From Paralvinella palmiformis (lineage: Eukaryota; Annelida; Polychaeta; Terebellida; Alvinellidae), in the NCBI GenBank assembly GCA_025642065.1, contig JAODUP010001175.1, positions 31,740-95,739 on the forward strand: a stretch of 64,000 nucleotides of DNA. Direction: 5' to 3'. Below the pieces are notes generated by a model. It had not been told where the DNA came from and searched no databases. It saw only the letters and a program-made list of their open reading frames with translations. Numbering within the stretch: the stretch's first letter is position 1; each line of letters begins with the position of its first letter. Both the position numbers and the translations under genes were made by a program. This document shows positions 1 to 20,720 of the stretch, one piece after another.

Positions 1-13
1 AATAAAGAAAAAT

Positions 14-711
14 ATGCTACAAGGTGTCAAAAGACGTACTACACAAACATCACTGACACCGTTAATATTCTGTCTTTGGCTCAAGTACAACCAATGTGTA
101 AACCTTGTAACGGTCAAACTAGCAAACCAACTGGACAATAGGTACCATATTGTACCACCAGAGGGAGAACCATATACATGTCCAATATGTGGTAAACAGT
201 TTCACTGTTCTGGCACTCTTGGTCAACATAAACGTGTACATATTGCAGAGAAACTATATAAATGTACCGTTTGTGGTAAGGATGATGATTGATTTTTTAC
301 GGCCACTTTTGTGCACAAGGTAGGCTAAATGGGCCGAGCGACCTCCAAAGGTGATGAGACGAAGTGAAAGACGAAAAAACCTTCAGATATGCCCACGCCG
401 GGATTCGAACACGGGTGGTAGTGATCTGTGGTCCAACACGCTACCGCTAGACCACTGAGGCGCCCCGTTTGTGGTAAGGGGTTTAGTGTGTCTGTTAATC
501 TTAACACACATGAACATGTACATACCCGAGAGAAACCATATTTAAATGTACCGTTTGTGGTAAGGGGTTTAGTGTGTCTGTTAATCTTAACACACATGAA
601 CATGTGCATACTCGAGAGAAACCATATAAATGTACCGTTTGTGGTAAGGGGTTTAATGATTCAAGTTGTTTTAACAGACATAAACGTGTATATAATGAAG
701 AGAAACAATAG
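14..711 (+). pseudogene. Decayed C2H2 zinc-finger gene, split by a SINE
   Basis: Four C2H2 (Kruppel-type) fingers can be read, so the ancestor probably bound DNA. Finger 1 (about 175-258) is intact, with CPICGK, H-x3-H and a linker-like IAEKL. Finger 2 begins KCTVCGK at about 259, is cut by the SINE at 282-464, and resumes with GFSVSVNLNTHEHVH. Finger 3 (about 538-621) is nearly a copy of finger 2 but follows two extra bases in the TEKPY-type linker (near 541), which shift the frame. Finger 4 (about 622-711) has Tyr in place of the last zinc-binding His and ends in EEKQ and TAG at 709-711. The 5' part lies outside the window or in unseen exons. The duplicated fingers, frameshift and insertion together indicate a dead gene. 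Confidence is high for the family and moderate for its extent. Confidence 0.8.
282..464 (-). mobile_element. tRNA-derived SINE (family A), full-length copy with target duplication
   Basis: Read on the minus strand it begins GGCGCCTCAGTGGTCTAGCGG (A-box region), carries a B-box-like GTGTTCGAATCCCGG, then a conserved body (GGTCGCTCGGCCCATTTAGC, TGTGCACAAAAGTGGCCGTA), and ends in an (ATC/GAT)n-type tail. A 15-bp direct repeat, CCGTTTGTGGTAAGG, flanks it at 267-281 and 465-479. This is the duplicated finger-coding sequence, so the insertion point is exact. It is non-autonomous and would depend on a LINE. Confidence 0.88.
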
Positions 712-947
712 GAAGACATCGCATGATTAAAATAATTATAATTCATTAATACACATCTATATAACAGTAACAAGATTTATTATGTCTTGTCTAAAAAGAA
801 AATTTACTTATTATCACAGACGTGTTGATGTTGAAAAATGTAATTTGTTGATGTTTTCTAACGTAAACATTTACTTTAGAATTAAGTTTGACATATAAAC
901 ACGAAACAGTTTGCATGTTTCCGTTCGTTTGATTTGTGCTCTCTCTC

Positions 948-948
<1 letters not shown>

Positions 949-983
<35 letters not shown>

Positions 984-1063
984 TGAGCTAGTGAACACCG
1001 ATCATGTTTCTAAGATATTGGCAGCATTGACAGAAACATGTCAAATACAGTTCATATTCACCA

Positions 1064-1112
<49 letters not shown>
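949..1112. repeat. (GT)n and (AT)n microsatellites
   Basis: A GT run at 949-981 and an AT run at 1067-1112. The AT run abuts the 3' end of the minus-strand LINE and may be its tail. Confidence 0.9.
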
Positions 1113-1115
<3 letters not shown>

Positions 1116-1549
1116 CTATTTTATACAGCACCTTATTCAACCGAAATTGCTCTAAACATCATTTAAAACACAATTAAAACAAAATCTGAGCTCAAATAGA
1201 TCATACATAATAAACTGGATTAATATTATAAATACGTAAGAACCATACCAAATATATCTTTACTTGATGCGTGTTTAATGTGGTTTGGTAACTCGTTCCA
1301 CAGCCTGGGAGTTGATGCTCGGAAGGATTTCTCTCCCTGCATTGCTGTATGGGTTCTTGGTACCATCAAAAGTAAATAGGACTCAGATCGGAGCATTCTC
1401 ATTGGTATATATTTTTCGATCAGATCGCTTAGATACGTTGGTGCTGTTCCATTCAGCACTTTGAATGTAAGAAACAGGATCTCGTACTGTGATCTGAAAC
1501 GTACAGGAAGCCAGTGCAGCCGGAACAAAACTGGTGTTATATGTTCCAT
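1113..1549 (-). mobile_element. 5'-truncated non-LTR retrotransposon, reverse-transcriptase C-terminus
   Basis: A 107-codon frame (1226-1549) reads LHWLPVRFRSQYEILFLTFK, then a YLSDL segment, RMLRS and LWNELPNHIK. These are the conserved C-terminal landmarks of CR1/L2/jockey-like LINE polymerases, downstream of the catalytic domain. The 3' untranslated part continues to lower coordinates and ends with a GTGCTGTATAA motif running into an (AT)n tract at 1067-1112. Everything upstream of this C-terminus is missing, as expected for incomplete reverse transcription. It cannot move by itself. Confidence 0.82.
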
Positions 1550-1559
1550 TTTTAGGGTA

Positions 1560-2486
1560 CGTGTAGGTGGTTTGTCAGAGAGAGGGGGATATTATATAAC
1601 ATCATCACGACAGAACGAAACAATTACGTATCTTAAGTGAATTGTCTCTTTGTGGAAATTGTGTGCATAAACATAACTTTAGACTTTCTATAGAACCTGA
1701 TGAGGAGTTCAATAATTCTACACTAATCATTTCTAATGGGCGAAGTCGTGTTATATCGCTAATATAAGCATTGATCAAAGTTTATTTTGATTTATATTAA
1801 TACTATTAAATTATGGTATGTAGTAAATTTTAGCCTCTCTTAAGCTTTAAGTCTTGTTTTGCTTTGATTACAGTGGATTTGTTTATGTTTAGATAATCAT
1901 ATTCAAAGCCATTTTATCCTGCTAATTATAGGTTAGCCGTACTTCTTTTGTGTGTGCTTTTAATAACAAAATATCCTTATTTATAACGTAATTTGTCTGT
2001 TGTATGCATTATTACTAATTACATATATAATTAAATATCTCAGTAACACTTATCAGGTAGTGATTGACTTTTTAATACAAATATAACAGCTGTGCCAGTG
2101 TTTTAATTATCACTCACACACACACAGGCGCGCTCGCACACACACACACACTAATAGTAAATTTGCTAAAACAAATTTCAGGGTTAACCAATTTTTGTGA
2201 TCATAATTCACACCCGCTCAGTGATAAATATTAAGATATAAGCAGGAATATAAATAATATCAAAACAGTTACTACACGAAAAAGAACTATGTCAAAAAGT
2301 TTTATCTGAGTATATAAGAAAATAATTATATTAGAAAACCATTTCTGTCCATTTCTCTTTTAAAGATTTTAGACATCTAAAGTAGGATATTTATCTATCT
2401 GAAGTTAAATATTTACAAATATTGATCGCTCTTATATACTGAATACATTTATATATTAAATCAGACATACTGATAACACGACAAAT
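1560..2486. other. No gene seen, AT-rich spacer
   Basis: No coding frame or recognisable element. It contains a CA/CG-alternating microsatellite at about 2111-2151. Confidence 0.6.
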
Positions 2487-2487
2487 T

Positions 2488-2611
2488 GATGATGATGAAT
2501 GGGTAATGAAACGAAGTCAAAGATGAAACACGCTTCAGATATGCCCACGCCGAGATTCGAACTCAGGTGGTAGTGATCTGTGGTCCTGCGCGCAACGAAC
2601 TAGACCAATGG
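2488..2611 (-). mobile_element. SINE family A, internally deleted copy
   Basis: On the minus strand it retains the tRNA-like head (GAGTTCGAATCTCGGCGTGG) and the segment after it, but the GGTCGCTCGGCCC...GTGGCCGTAA body is missing. A short GAT run marks the tail. Confidence 0.7.
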
Positions 2612-3240
2612 AAGGAAAGAGATAATTATATGCCATTGTCAGAACGTAAGTTGGTAGCTTCTTAAACTCCGTAGTTTTATTACAATTCAGTTATCCTCAG
2701 AACATCCGATGAACAAAACTAAATAGTAAAAATAACTAAATAACAAATAATGGCAACATTATAACAGGACATGGAAATAAGCATAGTTTGGAGATGAAAC
2801 ATGATCGTCACTAATTGTATAATGATCTGCACAATAAGAGGAAAATAGGTAGATAGAAAACACTTAAACACATTCCTGGTTGTGTTTTATGTCGCTATTA
2901 CTCTTTGGTTTAAAAAAAATCTGTTATACACACAATATTGTAAAGAAAAAGATACGATCGACTAAGGAATACAGACACTTATTGCCGATTCTCTTAATTA
3001 TAAATTTAACAGAATAATGGTCATATGTAAAATTTACATTTATGTTTTTACCTATCAATCAGCTTCTAGGATAGATAGAGACGAGATCTTGGTGTCTACA
3101 ACCAAGTTGTTGAGGATGAGGAATCCAGTAATGACACTAACAAATCTTGGCTAACCAGCACTTCAAAATGGCTATCAGTGAAAACAGCGGAAATCACAGT
3201 TTCCGCCATATTTTGACTTTCAGGATAAGTAGATAATTGC

Positions 3241-4045
3241 TCATGGGCTGTAGGCCTTCATTATGATATATGTGATTTAGCCTGGTGTTATTTAATACCT
3301 GGTGGCCATCTTGGAATTCAGAATGGCGGCCAATATTGCAAGATTTCGTATTGGTGTCTGTCATAACTACATAATAATCCGTTTCATTATGTGGCATTTA
3401 ACATTAAAATGGATATATATTGAAATAAAGAAGATCTGTATTCAAATTTAAAATACGATGTAACTCAATCAAATTATCCAACAAAACAAAAGCTAAACGA
3501 CAGAAGGAAATATCATCCTGACTAGAAGTATAATGATAAGAAATAATATGATGACTATCACAAATGAAGTGAGTTATTGTAATAACTACTATACTAAATA
3601 ATAATTATCATTAGAAATTTTCTTATAAGAATATTCTGGTTAATCCGTCCACACGATACACACATCTGCAGTATTATCATAGACATATATCTCCACACAT
3701 TTAGCAATTAATAACAATAAGTTTTATTCAAATGCTTCAAAATAATAAAATGCTGCAAATGTCTTTCACAAACCTTTACTGCTCATTACGGGTTACTCGT
3801 GAATGCATAATAACCCGCTAAGTATATATAATATACATAATCACATTTAAATCAATCCACAATATTGTCACACATGTATCGCTATGTATCAACTTCTCAC
3901 ACATTTTCCAGTCGGCGAAAAATAATAAATAAACTGTAATATTCAAACATCAAATGAAGTCAGTCCATTGTTAACGAACATAAAATATTGCAAAGTTCAT
4001 TCCATAAAATATCTTTTCAAATCATGGGACACACCAACAATACAT
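3241..4045. other. Non-coding interior of the inverted-repeat element
   Basis: AT-rich and without coding signal, between the left arm and the 3' end of the decayed gene. It includes an imperfect palindrome near 3298-3335 (TGGCCATC...GGCGGCCA). Confidence 0.5.
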
Positions 4046-5240
4046 GTTCAATCATCATCACTGTCATTCCCTGACACTATGTTTTCATCAAATGCCACGT
4101 AATTCTTTTCAGTTTCACTATTGAATGAGGTGATATCATCATCATCTGGCAATCTGTCATCTTCCACTGCTTGGCAGGAATCTATGGCCCTTTGAACGAC
4201 ATGGGTTGGAGTTTGCTGTCAGTAGTTGTCCATCAATGTCAATCAGTGGCCTGTGGTACTCTTGAGCGATGTATATCAGCAGCTTTCCACATACCAACCT
4301 GGAAGTTGGTACGTCTGATATACTGAAGCAGTGCCTTCTGGTAGTGGAAGTAACACTTTTGAACCGTCCTCTCCCATACATGTCACATGAGAACTGCTCT
4401 AGTTCCTCACCCAACCTGGTAGTGACTTCCAATGTATATCTCCTAGTTTGGTCAATGCATCTTGGAAAACCTCTGTCTTCTGGAGCAATCTGATGAGTTG
4501 AACTTTCCCAACACCAATATATGCAGTGGTGGTGTCGCAATATGTCAATGCATGAAGAGATATCAGCGCTGTTCACATGTTTTGGCTATACTCCCTTTCC
4601 AACTCAGAGATGTTTAGGAGCCTCCTCTTTTTCCTCGTACCAGTATTATAGTCATAGTGGTAATAGACACAGTACAGGACAATTCTGGTATCTGGCTCTT
4701 CCTGGTCCGAGTACAGCTCATGTATCTCTGTCTTTTTTACGGTTATCCTATCATCACTCTCCAACAAGTGGCAGTGACCTTGCGCTACTTATACCACCTT
4801 CCTTAGCACCAGCTTTGGCGCAAAAGCATCTGAACACCAGACTTCAGTCATTACGTCCACCATCTGAGATTTGTTCTGACTGTTCACGAGGAAGTTCTTC
4901 CAGTCTTCTGGTTTCTTAGTCAACTCACCACCAATGACCAATTTCTCACTGAAACCATGTCGCCTCTTCCAATATCCTTGATGGATCCCTTTTGATACAT
5001 ATCAATACTAAAGATTAAGTTGATGGTGTTGGGCATGTTGTTAAATATGCGATGAGAAATCAGTTGGAAGTTGCTTGGAATATATGTCTTAGCATGGACT
5101 AGAGCATTGCCATCTTGGATGAACATGGTGTTTACATCATCTAGTAGTGGAGCATCATTGACACCTTTCACCAGGAACTGCATCCCTTTGGCGAGACTGT
5201 ATGGTACTGGACTCCAATGGTATTTCATCTGTCTTGGTGC
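4046..5240 (-). pseudogene. Decayed transposon-associated gene of unknown function
   Basis: In order on the minus strand: a WSPVPYSLAKG segment with a FIQDGNALVHA motif (about 5228-5090), IPSNFQ and FSIDMYQKGSIKDI, then in another frame TKKPEDWKNFLVNSQNK (about 4920-4870), then SDQEEPDTRIVLYC (about 4700), then a HALTYCDTTTAYIGVGKV motif (about 4560-4500), an EQFSCDMYGRG segment, and an acidic tail ending NDSDDD and TGA. This string of motifs (EExDTR, HAxTGCDTTxxFxGxGK, CxxYG) matches a large family of repetitive proteins of unknown function in cnidarians, molluscs and other invertebrates, which I recognise from memory only. At least three frame changes and an in-frame stop after RKVV show that it is dead. 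The N-terminal half is absent. Confidence 0.62.
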
Positions 5241-6518
5241 TAGACTGGAACCTTTTTAGCTTTAACTTCTTACTTATCCTGAAATTAAAATATGGCGGAA
5301 ATGTGATTTCCGCTGGTTTCAATGGCAAATATTTTGAATTCTGAGTTATCCAAGAGGCCTAGTGAATTTTCAGTCTGATCATTGGATTCCTCCATCAAGA
5401 TCTCGTCTGTATCTAGCCGAGTTATAGGGGAAAACCTATTTTCGCTAACGGCTATTTTGAAAATGACGTCACATTATTAGACCATCTGAATTTGGTGATG
5501 GTGGCATCTATTTTCATGTTGGTTTCCAGGAATAAAATAAAATAGGTTTCATACGTTCCTGGGGGAGGGGAGTTGTACGGGGGTATATCGGGCCAATGGT
5601 TTAATATATACTCGGGTACTATCTTGTTAGTTTCGGTGCCCGTTTTTTCTGGTGTTCGTTTGTATTTCACTACCATCACGCCTTTTGTTTTAATCTATAG
5701 GCCGTATATATTCAGCAGTTTGAATATGCAGTATTTTCAACGGATTAAGTAAATTTGTCTCAAATTTAAGTTTGTTTTCTTATGGCATATTACGCTTTCT
5801 AAAATATTTAGGTAGTTCAAGTTTACCTTTTATTACATTATACATTTAGTATAATTAAAGTCAACATTAGATAATCACGTGACCAAATAAATCATTCCTG
5901 ATAGTTCTTTCATAAATCGAAAATGTTTGTATTTATGCTATATATCTATAAAGATCATGAGGAATTTTAGGAATTTCTTCCCAAAAACTTTATATACTAT
6001 GACAGACCCTAAAAGTCATTTTGCTGTCCATGGGAAATGCTTGTATAGTTTTGTATTATTATTTCATGTCTTAGTTGTAGCGAAAGTTCGCTTACTTAAA
6101 AATAAATATCGAAAAAACAATGTTATATTACTAATACTTTTTATTACATTCGGACATATAAAAGAATATTCTAAACACGGATAGACTACACCTTTTTATT
6201 CTTTCAATCAGCACTGTCGGCTTTCATCTTTATATTGATCCGATACTACACATTCCTGAATTGATTAAGAAGCTCTACCCAGACAACTATCATACAAACA
6301 GTGTTAAATGTTGGCGTCAAAGAAAATAGATTTGTTCGACGACGAAATGGTTCATGGAGGCAGACATCTTTCGAAATCTTCATAATGGAGGCGTTGATGT
6401 GTGGTTTGTGGTTAGGCTACGGGGTCATTCGCCACCGAATGATTTTCGCCGCTGATGGTTGCGCATATTCGCCGAACACAATCGCTGTAAATTAATAATA
6501 ACAATAACAGTAATAATA

Positions 6519-6522
<4 letters not shown>

Positions 6523-6565
<43 letters not shown>

Positions 6566-6589
6566 GATTTATTATATAATTATATATTT

Positions 6590-6622
<33 letters not shown>

Positions 6623-6655
6623 AGAAATTGATATTTAGGAATTAACCCCCCCCCC
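6523..6655. repeat. (AT)n-(GA)n-G8 ... C10 compound repeat
   Basis: An AT run, then a GA run ending in eight G; about 20 bases later there are ten C. The G and C runs could pair. Confidence 0.85.
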
Positions 6656-7210
6656 CTTTAATGTTTAGAACGGGCAATAAACTCAACAAAATTCTACCTT
6701 TATGTATACAACTCTCTTCAATGAATGCAGGCAGCATACATTATGTAAAATTATACATTAATTTGTTTAACGAACCATTATGAAATTCTACACATTACCA
6801 GTGTTGGAAATTCCCTAAAAAATCATTATACAGGAATTACTCTACACAAATCATTGTCTTAGAGTTTCCACAGATCAATTTGTATTAAATATATCTGAAA
6901 TTGACCAGATTATTACTCAGCTATACACGGAATTATTTGGCTTTGTCTACGTCAGACACATTATGCTAAATAATAAATAGCATGATTTTTCATGGTTAGA
7001 TGGCTATACAGTGATAATTAATGTTTCTACATGTATGTTCGTGTAAATACAGATATGGCTATGGTTGTAATGAGCATAATATAGATGAGTAATGTGTATT
7101 GATATTTGGTGTTAATGCTATTTGATTGTAGTTTTCTTGTTTTGCTGTAATGCTAAACACGTATTAGTGTACATGCACCCAATGGATTCTGTATTATTAT
7201 CATATGAATA

Positions 7211-7211
7211 A

Positions 7212-7267
<56 letters not shown>

Positions 7268-7292
7268 CATTATTATTATCATTATTATTATG
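7211..7292. repeat. (AAT)n followed by (ATT)n, self-complementary
   Basis: About 25 bases of AAT repeats are followed directly by about 55 bases of ATT/ATC repeats. The two arms are reverse complements and could form a hairpin. Confidence 0.88.
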
Positions 7293-8003
7293 GATTACCT
7301 GCTGACGTAAATAAAGGTTTGAAATTTAAGTTAAATATTTTTTCTTTTATCTGAGAAGCCATTTTTATGCTCAAAGTGCCAAAAATTAGTGTATCTGAAT
7401 ATGATATGTCTAACTATCATGGAGGTCTGATCTTCATAACTTTTGCGCTCACTCAGTCTAGTGTCAGTGCAGCAGGTCTAACGTTAAAATATTTTACTAG
7501 ACCTGCAAGTCCGGTAAGGCTACACTGGCACTGTATATGTAAAGTGACTCATCATATGTAAATTGTTTGTTTGTTTAGTGCAACGCCAAATGCTACGTCT
7601 CTTGAACGTGTAAGAAAGTTAGCACCTTCCTCTTTATCATATGATCAGCAACCAAATATTGCGACCACCATATCGAATATGATGATATCCATTCAGGCCA
7701 AGATTTGTTAAATGAGACAAAGGCAACAGAACACGGACAGAATGAGATGAGCAACCGAAGAATTTGTGCGGAAATTAACAGCAAGAGAGATTACAGCGAT
7801 TTGTGTCAAACCACTAATGGCGTGAAGTTCGCCGAAATGTATCTACAGTACTCGCTGCCACTCATTCTCCAAACCATTATAAATAGCCGGAACTAAAACA
7901 AACAAAAAATCCATGCACCATAAAAAAGACCAACTCAATATGTCAACATTCATTGTTGTTGTTTTGTTGGGGGGGGTTTGGTTGCTAATAGGTCTTATTG
8001 TGA

Positions 8004-8130
8004 AGATGATGATTGATGTTTTACGGCCACTTTTGTGCACATGGTAGGCTAAATGGGCCGAGCGACATCCGAAGGTAATGAAGCGAAGTCAAAGATGAAA
8101 CAACCTTCAGATATGCCCACGGCGAGATTA
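8004..8130 (-). mobile_element. SINE family A, 5'-truncated
   Basis: Has the GAT-rich tail, the GTGGCCGTAAAACATCAATC body and the GGTCGCTCGGCCC block (here with small changes). It stops inside the tRNA-like head, near the B box. Confidence 0.85.
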
Positions 8131-8890
8131 TTGTGAAACTGGAGATGTATAGCAGCATCTACACCAGGTATTGGTATAGTTGGGTATTTTAGTGACTCGT
8201 TAATGAAATATAAAGCAGAAAATATTGATGAGTGCATGTCATATAGGTCATGCATATGGCTGCTAAGAAAAACTTCAATGTTAAAGATCATATTACAGAA
8301 GAATAAATAAACCTACCAAAAGAAGTGTAATGTTATACTAAACTGGGGGATGGGGGGAAAATTCAGTCTATATACCAGGTATATTTTTCCACTTCTCGTA
8401 ATCAACGCCTATACTTGGTCTCGTTCCATGTATACTTTTCATCCGTGTCTCCCACGCCCTGATCAAATATCTGAGATATCTGATATATCGTTCACGTGAT
8501 ACATTTTTAATGCTGTCGTGGAATTAAAATTGTTCGTTTCAATTTAAATCATATCATAATAGAATTATAAATATTCTAATTTCCTTGGTAAAGCGGTCAG
8601 AGAGGAAACAGAAATTGTCATTTAATAATTCGTTTTAAGCTGAACCCCCGTTCGGTGTTTTCCTATTTTGTACCTAAATGTGTAAATTTCAATATAGATG
8701 TATACAGTATCATCCCGAAATAAAACCAAAATCGAGAGACGGTTTGGGGAGTAAAAATGTGTGTTTTGCAGATGCGCGCGCGCACGCACGCACACAGGCA
8801 CGCACACACAACGAATTTTAAAACATGCACAGTTGGATATCCGCCCGTTCAAATACTTCGAATGATACGAAATGACTTCTTGTCTCACTT

Positions 8891-8902
8891 CGCGCATGCG
8901 CA
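8891..8902 (+). promoter_or_regulatory. NRF1-type site in the RPL23 promoter
   Basis: CGCGCATGCGCA fits the NRF1 palindrome YGCGCAYGCGCR at every position. It lies 9 bases before the proposed transcription start, a usual place in housekeeping and ribosomal-protein promoters. Use in this species is inferred. Confidence 0.6.
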
Positions 8903-8910
8903 GCATGTAA

Positions 8911-8932
8911 CTTCCTTTTTTTAGCCGTCAAC
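8911..8932 (+). promoter_or_regulatory. 5'TOP transcription start and leader of RPL23
   Basis: CTTCCTTTTTTT followed 11 bases later by the RPL23 ATG is a typical terminal oligopyrimidine start: C at +1, then a pyrimidine run. In animals TOP mRNAs are translated under mTOR/LARP1 control. The predicted leader is only 22 nucleotides. Confidence 0.7.
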
Positions 8933-19292
<10,360 letters not shown>

Positions 19293-19358
19293 AAATAGAA
19301 CCAACGCAGACTGTAACATATGCCATCAGTGTTGCTGACATTCTTTGTATATGTAATC

Positions 19359-19364
19359 AATAAA
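19359..19364 (+). terminator. RPL23 polyadenylation signal
   Basis: AATAAA 67 bases after the stop codon, followed by GT-rich sequence. Cleavage is expected near 19375-19385. Confidence 0.8.
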
Positions 19365-20055
19365 CTGTTTGGTGTATGTTCATAGTTTTGTTCTGTTTGT
19401 TCATTACTGTTGTCTCATTCTAAGAGTTAGTTATATAGATTTGACCACGCATACAATCACAGCATGAATCTATTTGGTCGTGTTTATTTGGTTCACCAAC
19501 ATACAAAACATAACCTGGGAAATTATAATTATACTAATATATTAAAATCGGGAAACAATTTTGATGCATGCCTAGTATATGCAATGGTAATATAATTTAT
19601 TCGGTAAACAATTCTATGAGTAATCTAACGATCAGTGACATGGCATTTATGCCAGCAGAATAGGACTATGTACAAATAAGTACCAACAACTTACCCCTGT
19701 AACACAGCTCCTCTGCACAAGCCTTCCATTATCTCCGATACAAGAGGCTATTACACTACATCTTGTAGACCAGTGTTTAGGAATATTTATGTGCAAGGTT
19801 TTTGCCACTAATTTAGTGCTTGTCTATCACGATCATAAACGTAGAGATTTGATGAAGTTAATATATTTCAAATGATATGTTAAATATCAAGTTTAAATGT
19901 TATACCAAGTTAGGTTTATTGCTGTAATATAGTTTAGCTCTTTTGATGTATATAGTTATGAATAGTTAAATTTACCAATATATATTAAATGTTCCATTAT
20001 GATTGTGTTTTTGGTAATACTTCATTTAAACAATCTGCCTTGCCCAACAAACAAA

Positions 20056-20223
20056 GGTCCTCCATGGTCTAGCGGTAGTGTGTTGGACCACAGATCACTA
20101 CCACCTGTGTTTGAATCTCAGCGTGGGCATATCTGAAGGTTGTTTCATCTTTGACTTCACCTCATTACCATTGAAGGTCATTTAGCCTACCTTGTGCACA
20201 AAAGTGAAAGTAAAACATCAATC
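20056..20223 (+). mobile_element. SINE family A, plus strand
   Basis: Head TCCATGGTCTAGCGGTAGTG, B-box-like GTGTTTGAATCTCAG, tail AAAACATCAATC. The GGTCGCTCGGCC block is shortened. Confidence 0.85.
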
Positions 20224-20399
20224 TTTATGATCCAACAGAAGCTGACTTCGGCGCCACTCCGCAAACCACGTGATTATATTGGCGGAAATACACTGCAGGT
20301 CTTGTGGCCGATGGAATATTACTGATGTATTGTATTGTTTATTTACACCAGGTTATATAGATTGGGTTTTGCTTAAAGAATTTTTTTAAACAAATTCTC

Positions 20400-20500
20400 T
20401 TGCAAAAAATTATGTTTTATCCTCAGTCTAATAGTCTCAGATTGTCCTAAAAATGCACAAAACCCCGATGGTTTCTCCCACACCCCCATTTGCCTGTACC
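20400..20500 (-). repeat. Interspersed repeat (family D), copy 1
   Basis: On the minus strand GGGGTTTTGTGCATTTTTAGG, AGGACAATCTGAG and ATAATTTTTTGC align with the copy at 26.9-27.05 kb. Confidence 0.65.
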
Positions 20501-20599
20501 TCACTTCACTGAGTGACTTCCATTTGCTGATTTTCAAGATTTTTTTTATCAAAGGCCACTCATTCTTGCATAGGCCAACCCCATTTAAAGTGTAAAAGC

Positions 20600-20720
20600 A
20601 CTATGAGACAACAGTGTAGTGGTTGAGCACTGCTTTACAAACTTTCAGGCTGTGGGTTGGTCGGATTTGTTTCCCTTGACATACCTGTCGGCCAGGTTGA
20701 GGCTTGACTTGACATGTTCC
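20600..20720 (+). mobile_element. SINE family B (second tRNA-like SINE), plus strand
   Basis: Contains GTGTAGTGGTTGAGCACTG (A-box-like) and TTTCAGGCTGTGGGTTGG (B-box region). Relatives on the minus strand lie at about 31497-31645, 42655-42795, 48055-48170 and 49440-49575. Confidence 0.5.

Larger units (their letters stand above)
3044..5432. mobile_element. DNA-transposon-like element with long (about 170 bp) terminal inverted repeats
   Basis: The sequence at about 3044-3240 reappears inverted at about 5255-5432. Shared blocks are ACGAGATCTTG, GAGGAATCCA, CAGCGGAAATCACA, TTTCCGCCATATTTT and TTCAGGATAAGTA, in the same order and with similar spacing. Each arm contains a small palindrome (GCGGAAAT-CAC-ATTTCCGC in the right arm). 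Between the arms lies a decayed minus-strand gene. Target-site duplications are not convincing by eye, so the outermost bases are uncertain. No DDE transposase is seen, so this is either a non-autonomous element or one mobilised by an unrecognised protein. Confidence 0.7.
5433..8003. other. Spacer without a recognisable gene
   Basis: Contains (AT)n at 6523-6562, (GA)n at 6590-6615 followed by short G and C runs, and an AAT run turning into an ATT run at about 7211-7292. A short frame at 5452-5679 on the minus strand has no recognisable domain. Confidence 0.55.

Noticed and set aside
282..464. tRNA gene
   Set aside because: The A- and B-box-like words belong to a SINE head: no intact cloverleaf, and the sequence continues into the SINE body in every copy.
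7211..7292. Hairpin RNA gene
   Set aside because: The self-complementarity comes from AAT and ATT microsatellite runs.
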